From contig JBCCGR010000040.1 in assembly GCA_039029195.1 (NCBI GenBank), positions 1-42,667 of the forward strand: DNA of 42,667 bases, in the 5' to 3' direction. A program made the position numbers and the translations under genes. Below the pieces are notes generated by a model. The model saw nothing but the letters and a program-made list of their open reading frames with translations, ran no database searches and was not told the DNA's origin. Positions within the stretch are counted from its first letter, which is position 1; each line of letters opens with the position of its first letter. The DNA is from JBCCGR01 sp039029195. Lineage in GTDB: Bacteria > Pseudomonadota > Alphaproteobacteria > Rhizobiales > Rhizobiaceae. This document shows positions 1-8,040 of this stretch, piece after piece.

Positions 1-72
1 ATCCAGGGCTATGTTGATCAGGTTGTTGGCGAGGTTCGCCAGCTCTCCAAGGACATCGGGGTCATCAAATAA
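1..72 (+). CDS. TctC-type tripartite tricarboxylate transporter substrate-binding protein, C-terminal end only
   Basis: Only the last 23 codons are inside the window, reading IQGYVDQVVGEVRQLSKDIG and ending at a TAA at 70-72. The tail resembles the C-terminal helix of TctC/BugT periplasmic binding proteins. The assignment rests mainly on position: the stop codon overlaps the ATG of tctB by one base (TAATG), and tctB-tctA follow, which is the standard tctCBA order. The mature protein would capture a small carboxylate in the periplasm and hand it to TctAB. The substrate cannot be read from this fragment. Confidence 0.7.
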   Translation: MQGYVDQVVGEVRQLSKDIGVIK

Positions 73-512
73 TGATCAGCGACCGGATCTTTGGTCTGGA
101 CGCAGTCATTGCAGCGCTCGCCTATGCGGCGAGCGCCACCCAGATCGAAACAAGCTTCCTGTCTGACCCGGTTGGGCCAAAGGCCTTTCCGATCGGTATT
201 GGCGTGGTTGGAGCGCTGTGTGGCTTGTACATGATCTGGAAGCCCGATGCGGATCCGCAATGGCCATCCCTTGCCACATTCGGCGCGTTGGCCATCGCGG
301 TGGTGGTGCTGGTTGGCTATGCCTATGCGCTCAAGCCGATGGGCTTTGTCATCCCAACAGCGTTGGCCGCAGCAGTGTTGAGCTATCAGATATCGCCCCG
401 TCCGCTTGCGGCGGCACTCGCAGGCGTCGGTCTGTCGATCGGCCTTTTTGTGATCTTCAAATATGCGCTCGGCCTGGGACTGGTTCCTTTTCCCAAGGCG
501 TTGATGGGATAG
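72..512 (+). CDS. tctB: TctB, small membrane subunit of tripartite tricarboxylate transporter
   Basis: This 146-residue hydrophobic protein has about four membrane segments (roughly residues 5-20, 38-55, 75-95 and 105-140), the size and layout of TctB. TctB is the small integral-membrane partner of TctA in secondary, binding-protein-dependent carboxylate uptake. The motif FLSDPVGPKAFPIGIGVVG near residues 28-46 resembles the conserved segment of this family, in which the protein begins its first periplasmic turn. The start ATG overlaps the stop of the upstream binding-protein gene by one base, and tctA begins 4 bp after its stop, so the three are translationally linked. Confidence 0.88.
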   Translation: MISDRIFGLDAVIAALAYAASATQIETSFLSDPVGPKAFPIGIGVVGALCGLYMIWKPDADPQWPSLATFGALAIAVVVLVGYAYALKPMGFVIPTALAAAVLSYQISPRPLAAALAGVGLSIGLFVIFKYALGLGLVPFPKALMG

Positions 513-516
513 AGCG

Positions 517-2022
517 ATGGACATCCTTTCCAATCTGGCCCTAGGGTTTTCCATCGCGCTTTCGCCCTACACGCTCATGCTGGCGGTGATTGGCTGCTTT
601 CTGGGAACCATCATTGGTGCGCTTCCGGGCCTTGGACCATCCAACGGCGTGGCAATTCTCATTCCGCTCGCCTTTACACTGGGCCTTGATGCCACATCGG
701 CATTGGTGCTCATGACCGCCGTCTACTACGGCGCAATGTATGGCGGGCGCATCAGTTCAATTTTGCTGAACATCCCCGGCGACGAACCGGCATTGATGAC
801 CACACTTGATGGTTATCCCATGGCCAAGGCGGGCAGAGCAGGGGATGCGCTTGTGCTCTCCGGTGTTGCCTCGTTTGTTGGTGCGTTTCTTGCAACCATT
901 GGCCTGATGCTGTTGGCTCCTCTGTTGGCGCGGGTGGCGTTCCTGTTTGGACCTGCAGAGTATTTCGCGCTCTATCTCCTTGCCTTCTGCACGCTTGGCG
1001 GCATGGCATCGAACAATCAGGCAAAGGCCGCACTCGCCTCGTGCATCGGCTTGGCGATTGCGATGATTGGCGTTGATAACACGTCGGGTCTGCCGCGGCT
1101 GACAGGCGGCAATCTGCATCTCTTCGATGGCGTTGATTTTCTGGTTGCCATTGTTGGCCTGTTTGCCATTGCTGAAGTCTTTTTCTTCATTGAAAGCCAT
1201 GGCAAGAACACCTCCATCGGCGTGAAGCTCGACAAGGTAACGATCCCTTGGCGCGACATCATCGCGTCAAAATGGACGATGCTGCGGGCCTCGGGCATTG
1301 GCTTTATTGCAGGCATATTGCCGGGCGCCGGGGCATCGCTCGGAAGCTTCCTTGCCTACATGTCAGAAAAATCAATCGCCGGTGAGAAATCCGGTTTCGG
1401 TACCGGCGTGGCGAAAGGTGTGGCAGCACCAGAATCCGGCAACAATGCCGCCGCCGGTGGGGCGCTAGTGCCGATGCTAACGCTTGGCGTGCCGGGATCG
1501 GGCACAACGGCTGTGCTGCTAGCCCTGTTGATGACACTCAACATCACTCCAGGTCCGACCCTTTTCACCGACCGACCCGAGGTTGTCTGGGGGCTTATTG
1601 CTTCGCTGCTCATCGCCAATGTGGTGCTGTTGCTGATGAACGTACCGCTGGTGAAGATTTTCGTCCGAGTGCTTCAGGTGCCACCCTGGGTCTTGTTGCC
1701 CGGTGTCACGATGATCTCATTCGTGGGCATCTACTCGCTGTCGGGCAGCTATTTCGATCTGCTGTTGATGGTGGGATTTGGTGTGCTTGGCTATGTTTTG
1801 CGCAAGCTTGATATTCCCACCGTGCCGGTGATCCTCGGCATTCTTCTCGGCGGGCACATGGAAAACGCGCTGCGCCGCGCCATGGTCATTGCCGATGGCA
1901 ATGTGATGTTCCTTTTCTCATCCCCCATCGCCATTGGCCTGTGGGCGGCAGCCATCGCCGGCTTCATCGCGCCAATGTTCCTGCGCAATCTGTTGAAGAA
2001 ACCACAGGCGGTGGCCGATTGA
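517..2022 (+). CDS. tctA: TctA, large permease of tripartite tricarboxylate transporter
   Basis: The product has 501 residues, the usual length for TctA, and about 12 membrane segments. Two related Gly/Pro-rich motifs, GALPGLGPSNGVAILIPL near residues 34-51 and GILPGAGASLGSFLAY near 266-281, mark the internal pseudo-repeat typical of the family. A further conserved stretch, APESGNNAAAGGALVPML, lies near residue 303. TctA forms the cation-coupled translocation channel and receives substrate from TctC. The stop TGA overlaps the ATG of the next gene (GATGG at 2020-2024). The transporter is therefore co-translated with the DUF1446 protein, which suggests that the imported acid is its substrate or a precursor of it. 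Confidence 0.93.
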   Translation: MDILSNLALGFSIALSPYTLMLAVIGCFLGTIIGALPGLGPSNGVAILIPLAFTLGLDATSALVLMTAVYYGAMYGGRISSILLNIPGDEPALMTTLDGYPMAKAGRAGDALVLSGVASFVGAFLATIGLMLLAPLLARVAFLFGPAEYFALYLLAFCTLGGMASNNQAKAALASCIGLAIAMIGVDNTSGLPRLTGGNLHLFDGVDFLVAIVGLFAIAEVFFFIESHGKNTSIGVKLDKVTIPWRDIIASKWTMLRASGIGFIAGILPGAGASLGSFLAYMSEKSIAGEKSGFGTGVAKGVAAPESGNNAAAGGALVPMLTLGVPGSGTTAVLLALLMTLNITPGPTLFTDRPEVVWGLIASLLIANVVLLLMNVPLVKIFVRVLQVPPWVLLPGVTMISFVGIYSLSGSYFDLLLMVGFGVLGYVLRKLDIPTVPVILGILLGGHMENALRRAMVIADGNVMFLFSSPIAIGLWAAAIAGFIAPMFLRNLLKKPQAVAD

Positions 2023-3383
2023 TGGTGAAAGTGCTTGTGCCTGCTGGTGCACTGGGCCTCGGATATGACCGCAGTGCTCTTGAGCGTGGCATCGCCGCCC
2101 AGCCCGACATCATCGCGATCGACGGCGGATCGACCGATTCCGGCCCGTCCTATCTTGGGCGAGGCGTTTCGAAATATTCAGAATCCTCAACCAAGGCTGA
2201 ATGGCGCGAGTTGATGCAGGCACGCGAGAAGGCCGGTGTCCCGCTCGTCATCGGAACGGCCGGAACCTGCGGTGTGGATGCTTGCGTTGACTGGATGCTC
2301 AACATGACCTGCGAGATCGCGGCCGAACTTGGGCAATCCATCAAGATCGCAACACTGAAGTCGTCGCAGACGGCCTCTCGGGTTGAGGACGCTTGGCGAT
2401 CTGGCAGTATAAATTCGCTCGATCCGGCTCCAGAGCTTGATGATACCGCCATCAATGCCTGCACCAACATCGTTGCGCTTGCCGGGACTGAACAAATCTC
2501 GGCGGCGATTGAAACTGGGGCAGAGGTGATCATCGCCGGACGCACCACCGACACAGCCATCATCGCGGCCTTGCCGCTGACGCGTGGCTGTCATGCTGGC
2601 GCAGCGTGGCATGGGGCAAAAATCGGCGAGTGCGGGGCGCTTTGTACCACCAACCCGCTGTCGGGTGTGATCATGATCTCCTTTGACGAGGATGGCTTCA
2701 CGGTTGAGCCCATGGCCGAAGTCGCGGTGGCAACACCACACACGGTTTCCGCCCACATGCTCTATGAAAATGCCGATCCTTTCCGGCTCTATGAGCCGGG
2801 CGGGTATCTGGATGTGTCGGAAGCGGACTATCAGGCAATCGAAAACGGGGCGGTCCGCGTCACGGGCTCGGTCTGGCAAACCGCTCAACCCTACACGGTG
2901 AAACTTGAGGGTGCGCGGCTTGCGGGACATCAGTGCATGGTTCTGGCTCTGGTGCGGGACGCCCACTATGTCGAAAATGCCGAGACCTGGGCGCAGGACA
3001 TCGTCGAACAGTGCGGTGCCAAAGTTCGTGCCCGCCTCGGGTTGCCCGAAAACGAGTTTTCCATCGAAATCCGGCTCATCGGCAAGGATGCGGCGCTCGG
3101 CGGGTTGGAAACTGCACCCCACCCGGCACACGAGCTTGGTGCGATGGGCATTGTGACGGCGCAAAGCGAAGCAACCGCGGTCGAGATTGCAAAGATGCTC
3201 AATCCCTATCTTCTACATCACACGCTCACCAGAAATGAGGAGATGCCAACCTTCGCTTTTCCATTCTCGCCGGCCGAGGTGAACCTGGGGCCCAAATACG
3301 AATTCTGCCTGAACCATGTGATGGAACTGGACGATCCAATGTCAGCATTCGAGCTTTCGGTCCATGAGGTTTCAAATGGCTAA
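2022..3383 (+). CDS. Acyclic terpene utilization AtuA-like protein (DUF1446 family)
   Basis: The ATG at 2022 is chosen rather than an upstream in-frame start at 1941 because it overlaps the tctA stop and gives the expected N-terminus MVKVLVPAGALGLGYD. The protein has 453 residues and is cytoplasmic. The Gly/Ser/Asp motif IDGGSTDSGPSYLG near residues 32-45 and the segment VIIAGRTTDTA near 168 are characteristic of AtuA/DUF1446 proteins. AtuA was named from citronellol/geraniol catabolism in Pseudomonas, but its chemistry is unresolved, and stand-alone homologues like this one often sit beside DUF4387 and carboxylate transporters. The CDS overlaps the DUF4387 gene by 8 bp. Its role here is inferred only as acting on the imported carboxylate; a hydrolase or lyase subunit is possible but not shown by the sequence. 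Confidence 0.85.
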   Translation: MVKVLVPAGALGLGYDRSALERGIAAQPDIIAIDGGSTDSGPSYLGRGVSKYSESSTKAEWRELMQAREKAGVPLVIGTAGTCGVDACVDWMLNMTCEIAAELGQSIKIATLKSSQTASRVEDAWRSGSINSLDPAPELDDTAINACTNIVALAGTEQISAAIETGAEVIIAGRTTDTAIIAALPLTRGCHAGAAWHGAKIGECGALCTTNPLSGVIMISFDEDGFTVEPMAEVAVATPHTVSAHMLYENADPFRLYEPGGYLDVSEADYQAIENGAVRVTGSVWQTAQPYTVKLEGARLAGHQCMVLALVRDAHYVENAETWAQDIVEQCGAKVRARLGLPENEFSIEIRLIGKDAALGGLETAPHPAHELGAMGIVTAQSEATAVEIAKMLNPYLLHHTLTRNEEMPTFAFPFSPAEVNLGPKYEFCLNHVMELDDPMSAFELSVHEVSNG

Positions 3384-3687
3384 TGGTCCCATGCGACTTG
3401 GCGATCGGGTGGAAAAAGTCCGTTCCAAAAACGCGGGCCCGTTTTGGCTAACCATCGATATTTTTTGCGGTTCAAAAGAGGTCTTTAAGGACCTCAGAGA
3501 CCGACTTGAAACGGGAACGATTGCAAACGCACTTAACGCCGATGAAATGATCCTGCGCCGGTTCGATATTGAAAGCCTCAACGTGATCAAATTCAGCCTG
3601 CCGCGTCCCGCTGTGCAAGGATCAATAGCAGACCGCGACATGCATGGTGCGTCCTTCGGTGCGCTGATTGCTGAAATTGAACTGTGA
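3376..3687 (+). CDS. DUF4387 family small protein, partner of the AtuA-like protein
   Basis: This is a 103-residue soluble protein starting MANGPMRLGDRVEKVRSKNA. DUF4387 proteins have this length and contain the conserved patterns VRSKNAGPFWLTIDIF near residues 16-31 and IKFSLPRPAVQGS near 74-86. An in-frame ATG at 3364 would add four residues; the ATG at 3376 is preferred because it gives the usual N-terminus, but this is not certain. The gene overlaps the AtuA-like CDS by 8 bp, so the two products are probably made together and may form a complex. No function is established for DUF4387. The FAD oxidoreductase begins 12 bp after the stop. Confidence 0.85.
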   Translation: MANGPMRLGDRVEKVRSKNAGPFWLTIDIFCGSKEVFKDLRDRLETGTIANALNADEMILRRFDIESLNVIKFSLPRPAVQGSIADRDMHGASFGALIAEIEL

Positions 3688-3699
3688 ACGGGGTGAAAC

Positions 3700-4917
3700 G
3701 TGCTAGCCGGTTCTGAATGTCCAAAGCACTCTCGCTATGATGTCGTGATTATCGGTGGCGCGATCATGGGATCGTCCGCCGCATGGTTTCTTGCGAGCAA
3801 TCCGGACTTCGATGGCACCATCCTCGTGGTGGAGCGAGACCCGACCTATGAGTACTGCTCCACGGCCCACACCAATTCCTGCATGCGTCAGCAGTTCTCG
3901 TCTGAACTGAACGTTCGCATTTCGCAGTTTGCTGCGGATTTTGTGAAGAATTTGCGCGATCATCTGGGTGGCGATGAGCGGGTGCCGGACCTCTCCATCC
4001 ACTCGTTCGGTTACCTCTATCTGGCCGACAATGGATCATTTGCCGATGTTCTTCGAGCCAACCAAAAGGTGCAGAAACGGGCGGGCGCTGCCACCAAACT
4101 CATGACGACCGATGAGATTCATCGCGAGTATCCCTTCTACAATGTTGAGGACATTTTGCTCGGCTCCATCAATCTGGTGGACGAGGGGTACTGGGACGGC
4201 TCCACCGTGTTTGACTGGCTGCGTTGGAAGGCACGCGAGGAAGGCGCTGAATACATCCACAATGAAGTGGTTGCGATGACGCAAGATGCTGCGGAAAGCA
4301 CTATTGAGAGCGTTCGTCTTTCCAGCGGGGAGGAGATTGCCTGCGGAACCGTGATCAACGCGTCTGGCCCGCGCGCGGCTCGAACGGCGTCAATGGCGGG
4401 TATTGAACTAACGGTCGAACCTCGCAAACGCTTTACTTGGATATTTTCGGCTGAAACACCGCTCGACCGCGATCTGCCGCTGACCATCGATCCCTCCGGT
4501 GTTCACGTGCGCGAATATGGCGGTGGGTCATACCTGTGCGGCGGCCATTCTGCCGTTGATCCGGCGGTCGAGTATAATGATTTCGCCATGGATCAGTCGA
4601 TCTGGACCGAGCATATCTGGCCTGCGCTGGCGAACCGTATTCCACAATTCGAGGCGATCAAGGTGACACACGAATGGGCAGGCCATTACGCCTACAATGT
4701 GTTCGACCAAAACGCCGTTGTCGGGCCGCACTCCAGACTGAAGAACTTTATGTTTCTCAACGGATTTTCCGGGCACGGGCTTCAACAGTCACCGGCAATG
4801 GGTCGCGGTATTGCGGAGCGCATCACCTATGGTGACTATCGCACGCTCGATCTGTCCCCGTTCAGCTTCGAACGGTTTGCGAACGAAAACCCTGTCGTCG
4901 AACAGGCGATCATCTGA
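3700..4917 (+). CDS. FAD-dependent oxidoreductase, DAO/glycine oxidase family
   Basis: The predicted 405-residue protein starts at GTG. It has an N-terminal dinucleotide-binding fold, DVVIIGGAIMGSSAAWFLAS at residues 10-29, where a GxGxxG-type loop reads GGAIMGS, followed by the acidic end of strand 2 in VVERD. A second conserved patch, GFSGHGLQQSPAMGRGIAE near residues 353-371, is the C-terminal FAD-binding element of DAO-family amine and hydroxyacid oxidases. Such enzymes oxidise C-N or C-O bonds of amino or hydroxy acids, passing electrons to oxygen or the quinone pool. The gene is 12 bp after DUF4387 and 23 bp before the SDR, so it belongs to the tct operon. Its substrate is unknown. No signal peptide or membrane segment is seen. 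Confidence 0.85.
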   Translation: MLAGSECPKHSRYDVVIIGGAIMGSSAAWFLASNPDFDGTILVVERDPTYEYCSTAHTNSCMRQQFSSELNVRISQFAADFVKNLRDHLGGDERVPDLSIHSFGYLYLADNGSFADVLRANQKVQKRAGAATKLMTTDEIHREYPFYNVEDILLGSINLVDEGYWDGSTVFDWLRWKAREEGAEYIHNEVVAMTQDAAESTIESVRLSSGEEIACGTVINASGPRAARTASMAGIELTVEPRKRFTWIFSAETPLDRDLPLTIDPSGVHVREYGGGSYLCGGHSAVDPAVEYNDFAMDQSIWTEHIWPALANRIPQFEAIKVTHEWAGHYAYNVFDQNAVVGPHSRLKNFMFLNGFSGHGLQQSPAMGRGIAERITYGDYRTLDLSPFSFERFANENPVVEQAII

Positions 4918-4940
4918 ACGAAGTCAAAGAGGAGGCTTCC

Positions 4941-5645
4941 ATGTCTGAAAAACCGGTTGCGCTGATCGTTGGCGGCGGCTCTGGAATTGGTGCCGATGCC
5001 GCAAGAACGCTGGCTGGCAAAGGCTATGACGTGGGTGTCATGTCTTCCTCCGGCAAAGGCGAGGCATTGGGCGAAAAGCTTGGTGGGCTGGGATTCACCG
5101 GCTCCAATCTGGAGCCGGGCGACCTCGAAGCCTTCGTTGCCGCCGCCATGGATCGGTTTGGTCGCATCGACGGTGTGGTGAACTGCACAGGCCATGGCCC
5201 CAAGGGTGCAGTTGATGAAATCTCCGATGAAGACTGGCACACGGGCATGGACTACTACATGCTCAACGTGGTGCGCATGACCCGGTGCGTCTTGCCAATC
5301 ATGCGCAAGCAACAATTGGGATCAATTGTCAATGTTTCCACTTTTGCGGCGTTTGAACCTGATCCGGATTTTCCAACCTCCGCCGTCTTTCGCTCCGCTC
5401 TGGCGGGTTACACAAAGCTGTTTGCCGATAAGTTTGCGGCAGAAAACATCCGCATGAACAATGTGCTCCCGGGTTTTATCAACAGCCTGCCGGAAAAACC
5501 GGATCGCGTGGCGCGTATCCCGGCCGGACGTTATGCGCGTGTGGAAGAATTGTCGGAAACAATCGCCTTCTTCATCTCCGATGCGTCCAGCTACATCACA
5601 GGGCAGAACCTGCGGGTGGATGGTGGGCTCACCGCGTCGGTGTAA
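4941..5645 (+). CDS. SDR-fold protein with degenerate catalytic triad
   Basis: The start ATG follows a strong GAGGAGG ribosome site. The 234-residue protein has the SDR cofactor loop GGGSGIGADAA at residues 11-21 and ends ITGQNLRVDGGLTASV, as FabG-like reductases do. The usual NNAG motif is replaced by NCTG (81-84). Counting from the family's Ser-Tyr-Lys spacing, the three positions are Thr134, Ser147 and Arg151, so the canonical Tyr-x3-Lys pair is missing. It may bind NAD(P) and use different chemistry, or it may be a structural subunit. It is the last gene of the tct-AtuA operon and converges on the RpiR gene 20 bp away. Confidence 0.82.
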   Translation: MSEKPVALIVGGGSGIGADAARTLAGKGYDVGVMSSSGKGEALGEKLGGLGFTGSNLEPGDLEAFVAAAMDRFGRIDGVVNCTGHGPKGAVDEISDEDWHTGMDYYMLNVVRMTRCVLPIMRKQQLGSIVNVSTFAAFEPDPDFPTSAVFRSALAGYTKLFADKFAAENIRMNNVLPGFINSLPEKPDRVARIPAGRYARVEELSETIAFFISDASSYITGQNLRVDGGLTASV

Positions 5646-5665
5646 GCGCTAGTACCCAAGTGAAT

Positions 5666-6529
5666 TCAGAACTTCCGGAAAAACCTTGTCCGGTCGAACA
5701 TCTCTTCCAGTTCCTCAATGCGGGAGCGCGTATCGCCCCAATTGCGTTCCTGCACCTCCGCGATGATAAGTTCTGACATCAGCATTAGTGCGATATTCGA
5801 ATCCCATGCGGATGGGGCAGCAATCTGGCTGGCAAAGTAGATACCCGCATGTTTTTTGATGGGCGATACCCATTGATCGGTAAAAAGTATGATCTCGGCG
5901 CCACGCTCATTCGCGATCTCGGCGAGCTTCAGCGTGCTGTTCTCATATCGCCTGACGTCGAAAACGACCAGAACATCACCCGGTTCGAGATCGAGCATAT
6001 AGTGCGGCCAAGCGTTTGAATTCGAAGCAACTTGCACGACGTTTTCGCGGATCATCTGCAAATGCAAAAAGATATAGTCCGCAAGTGTTCTGGTGATCCG
6101 CCCGCCAACCACAAAGACCTGACGTTTGGGATCACTCAACAGGGTGCACGCCTGTTCAAAGGCCTCCGGATCAAGCCGCGCCATGGATTGATCAATGTTT
6201 TCAATCACCGCGCGGGTGAATTTGTTGAGGAGATGTTCCTCCGGCGCGTCATCGACCCAACGTTCGCGTTTGGCGAGCGGATTTGAGATTTTTTCGTTCA
6301 ATTCAGCCCGCAGGCCACGCTGAAAATCGGGAAAACCGGGAAATCCCAGCTTCTGAACGAGCCGTGCCACTGTGGGTGTGGAAACGCTAGCCGCCTGAGC
6401 CAGCGACGTGATGGTTCCCAGGCCTGACGCCGGGTAATTCTGCAAGATGATATCGCTGAGCTGACGCTCGGAACGCGTCAGCCCATCCTGGTGAGCCTGA
6501 AGCCTTTCAGCGATTGTGTTCATTGGCAT
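5666..6529 (-). CDS. MurR/RpiR family transcriptional regulator
   Basis: The product is about 287 residues, the usual length for RpiR regulators. The N-terminal helix-turn-helix includes ITSLAQAASVSTPTVARLVQ (near residues 40-59) and the C-terminal half is a SIS sugar-isomerase-like domain (VFVVGGRITRTLADYIFLHL, about 137-156). RpiR proteins bind a small phosphorylated or carboxylated effector through SIS and control adjacent catabolic genes. An ATG at 6529 is used; an upstream TTG at 6541 or the ATG at 6523 are also possible because no ribosome site stands out. It is divergent from the hydrolase-TRAP-GS-ALDH genes, which it probably controls, and a 6+6 bp inverted repeat lies in the shared promoter region. 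Confidence 0.9.
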   Translation of the reverse strand: MPMNTIAERLQAHQDGLTRSERQLSDIILQNYPASGLGTITSLAQAASVSTPTVARLVQKLGFPGFPDFQRGLRAELNEKISNPLAKRERWVDDAPEEHLLNKFTRAVIENIDQSMARLDPEAFEQACTLLSDPKRQVFVVGGRITRTLADYIFLHLQMIRENVVQVASNSNAWPHYMLDLEPGDVLVVFDVRRYENSTLKLAEIANERGAEIILFTDQWVSPIKKHAGIYFASQIAAPSAWDSNIALMLMSELIIAEVQERNWGDTRSRIEELEEMFDRTRFFRKF

Positions 6530-6599
6530 CGCAGCAATCAATCAGCCTGTCTTGCAATCAGCATCTTAGGACCACGGGGTTGGTTCAGTCAAAAAATGA

Positions 6600-6618
6600 A
6601 CATCTGATGACAAGATGT
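6600..6618. promoter_or_regulatory. Candidate RpiR operator: inverted repeat ACATCT-N7-AGATGT
   Basis: A perfect 6-bp inverted repeat with a 7-bp spacer lies in the 169-bp gap between the divergent RpiR regulator and the hydrolase/TRAP operon. It is followed by two near-direct repeats (GAAAG-AATT and GAAAGGAATT, about 6620-6641) and by a TTGACA hexamer at 6640-6645. Its placement fits a dimeric regulator site serving one or both divergent promoters. No well-spaced -10 was identified for the + strand, so the promoter itself remains undefined. Confidence 0.4.
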
Positions 6619-6698
6619 GAAAGAATTTACAGAAAGGAATTGACAGCGCGTGCAGGTCTGAAGAAAAATTTACAAATCTGGCGGTGTGAAGGTTGCTG

Positions 6699-7475
6699 AT
6701 GGCCCTTGATGTGGACATTTCTGGCGCAGACGATTTGGTTGCGGTCGAGAACTCCGATGGCGCACACCCCGTTGTATTGGTCTGCGAGCACGCCAGCCGT
6801 CATGTCCCTGAAGAGTATGGGAATTTGGGGCTGACTGCGGACCATTTGACGAGCCACATTGCTTGGGATCCCGGCGCGCTTGAAACAGCGCGGCAAATGT
6901 CGGCGCTTCTCGACGCACCGCTCATTCACGGACGCATCTCCCGATTGATTTACGACTGCAACCGCCCGCCGGAAGCAAAGGATGCGATTCCGGAACAGAG
7001 CGAAGCGACGCCCGTGCCGGGGAATGCAAACTTATCCACAGAGCAGCGAAATCGCCGGATCGAAACCTTCTACCGGCCATTTGAAAAGCAGGTTTCGGAC
7101 TTTCTGGACACGCGCGGAGCGGGCGCAATTGTGGTGACGATCCACAGTTTCACACCAGTCTACCTGGGGAAGACCCGCGAGGTGGAAGTGGGCATCCTTC
7201 ACGACGAGGACACGAGACTGGCAGACGCGGTGCTCAACTCGGCGGATGCCTTCATCGTGCGGCGCAACGATCCCTACGGGCCTGAACATGGTGTCACCCA
7301 CACATTGAAACACCATGCCCTGCCAAGGGGGTTGCTGAATGTCATGATCGAAGTTCGCAATGACTTGATCACAACACCTGACGAATGCGCCACGATGGCA
7401 GGCAGGCTCTCTCAGTGGATGCTCAGCGCGCTTGAGGTGCTTGATTGTCAGCAGGTTCGCGAGGCATCGTTGTGA
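6699..7475 (+). CDS. N-formylglutamate amidohydrolase family protein
   Basis: The ATG at 6699 is preferred over an in-frame TTG at 6693, giving 258 residues. The motifs VLVCEHASRHVPEEYGNLGL near residues 27-46, HIAWDPGA near 54-61 and VVTIHSFTPVYLG near 146-158 are typical of the FGase (HutG-type) family. These are zinc-dependent amidases related to carboxypeptidases, which hydrolyse N-formyl-L-glutamate to formate and glutamate. No other histidine-degradation gene is nearby; instead the gene is coupled to a TRAP transporter, a GS-like ligase and an ALDH. A different N-acyl or gamma-glutamyl substrate is therefore likely. The stop overlaps the GTG of the TRAP small permease (GTGA at 7472-7475). 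Confidence 0.87.
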   Translation: MALDVDISGADDLVAVENSDGAHPVVLVCEHASRHVPEEYGNLGLTADHLTSHIAWDPGALETARQMSALLDAPLIHGRISRLIYDCNRPPEAKDAIPEQSEATPVPGNANLSTEQRNRRIETFYRPFEKQVSDFLDTRGAGAIVVTIHSFTPVYLGKTREVEVGILHDEDTRLADAVLNSADAFIVRRNDPYGPEHGVTHTLKHHALPRGLLNVMIEVRNDLITTPDECATMAGRLSQWMLSALEVLDCQQVREASL

Positions 7476-8038
7476 ACCTGATGCGTGGCTTTGTCAGAAT
7501 GGTTGATCGGCTTAACTACGGTGTTGGCCGGATCATCATGTTTGGCATCTTCGCCATGATGGCCGTGCTGCTTTGGTCGACCATCAGCAAGTTCTCCGAC
7601 CAGCCGTCACTCTGGACACTGGAAGTCGCCCAGTTTGCGATGATCGCCTATTTCTTTTTGGGCGGGCCCTATGCGATCCAGATGGGATCGCACGTGCGCA
7701 TGGACCTCTTTTATGAAAACTGGTCCGTGCGACGCAAAGCGGCTGTCGATGTCGTCACCGTGCTTTGCCTGATCACCTATCTGATCGTGTTGCTTTGGGG
7801 CGGGTTGAGCTCTACCGCCTATTCACTCGGCCATTTCGGCAGCAACCCCATCGGCTTTTTTGCTGACGTGGCAACAGGTGAAAAATCCATTGGCATTCTG
7901 GAACGCAGCCGCACTATCTGGCGCCCACACCTTTGGCCGATCAAGACCCTCATGTGCGTTGGCATTCTGCTGATGCTGTTGCAGGCGCTTTCCGAGCTTT
8001 GCAAAGACATTTTCAGACTTCGTGGCGAGGAGGTCTGA
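7472..8038 (+). CDS. TRAP transporter small permease (DctQ type)
   Basis: The GTG at 7472 overlaps the preceding stop by 4 bp and is chosen over an in-frame TTG at 7445; an ATG at 7481 is also possible. The roughly 188-residue protein has four predicted membrane spans, with the pattern WTLEVAQFAMIAYFFLGGPY in the second span and the basic MGSHVRMDLFYEN loop that follows it. Both are characteristic of DctQ-like subunits. These proteins associate with the large permease DctM in sodium-coupled uptake of organic acids and related solutes. The large subunit starts 2 bp after the stop. Confidence 0.92.
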   Translation: MNLMRGFVRMVDRLNYGVGRIIMFGIFAMMAVLLWSTISKFSDQPSLWTLEVAQFAMIAYFFLGGPYAIQMGSHVRMDLFYENWSVRRKAAVDVVTVLCLITYLIVLLWGGLSSTAYSLGHFGSNPIGFFADVATGEKSIGILERSRTIWRPHLWPIKTLMCVGILLMLLQALSELCKDIFRLRGEEV

Positions 8039-8040
8039 TC

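Noticed and set aside
2187..3164. Minus-strand 325-codon open frame
   Set aside because: It lies wholly antisense to the AtuA-like gene, has no recognisable protein pattern and is explained by the codon bias of the GC-rich sense strand.
6693..6698. TTG start for the formylglutamase-like gene
   Set aside because: An ATG two codons later gives an equally good N-terminus and is the more usual start.
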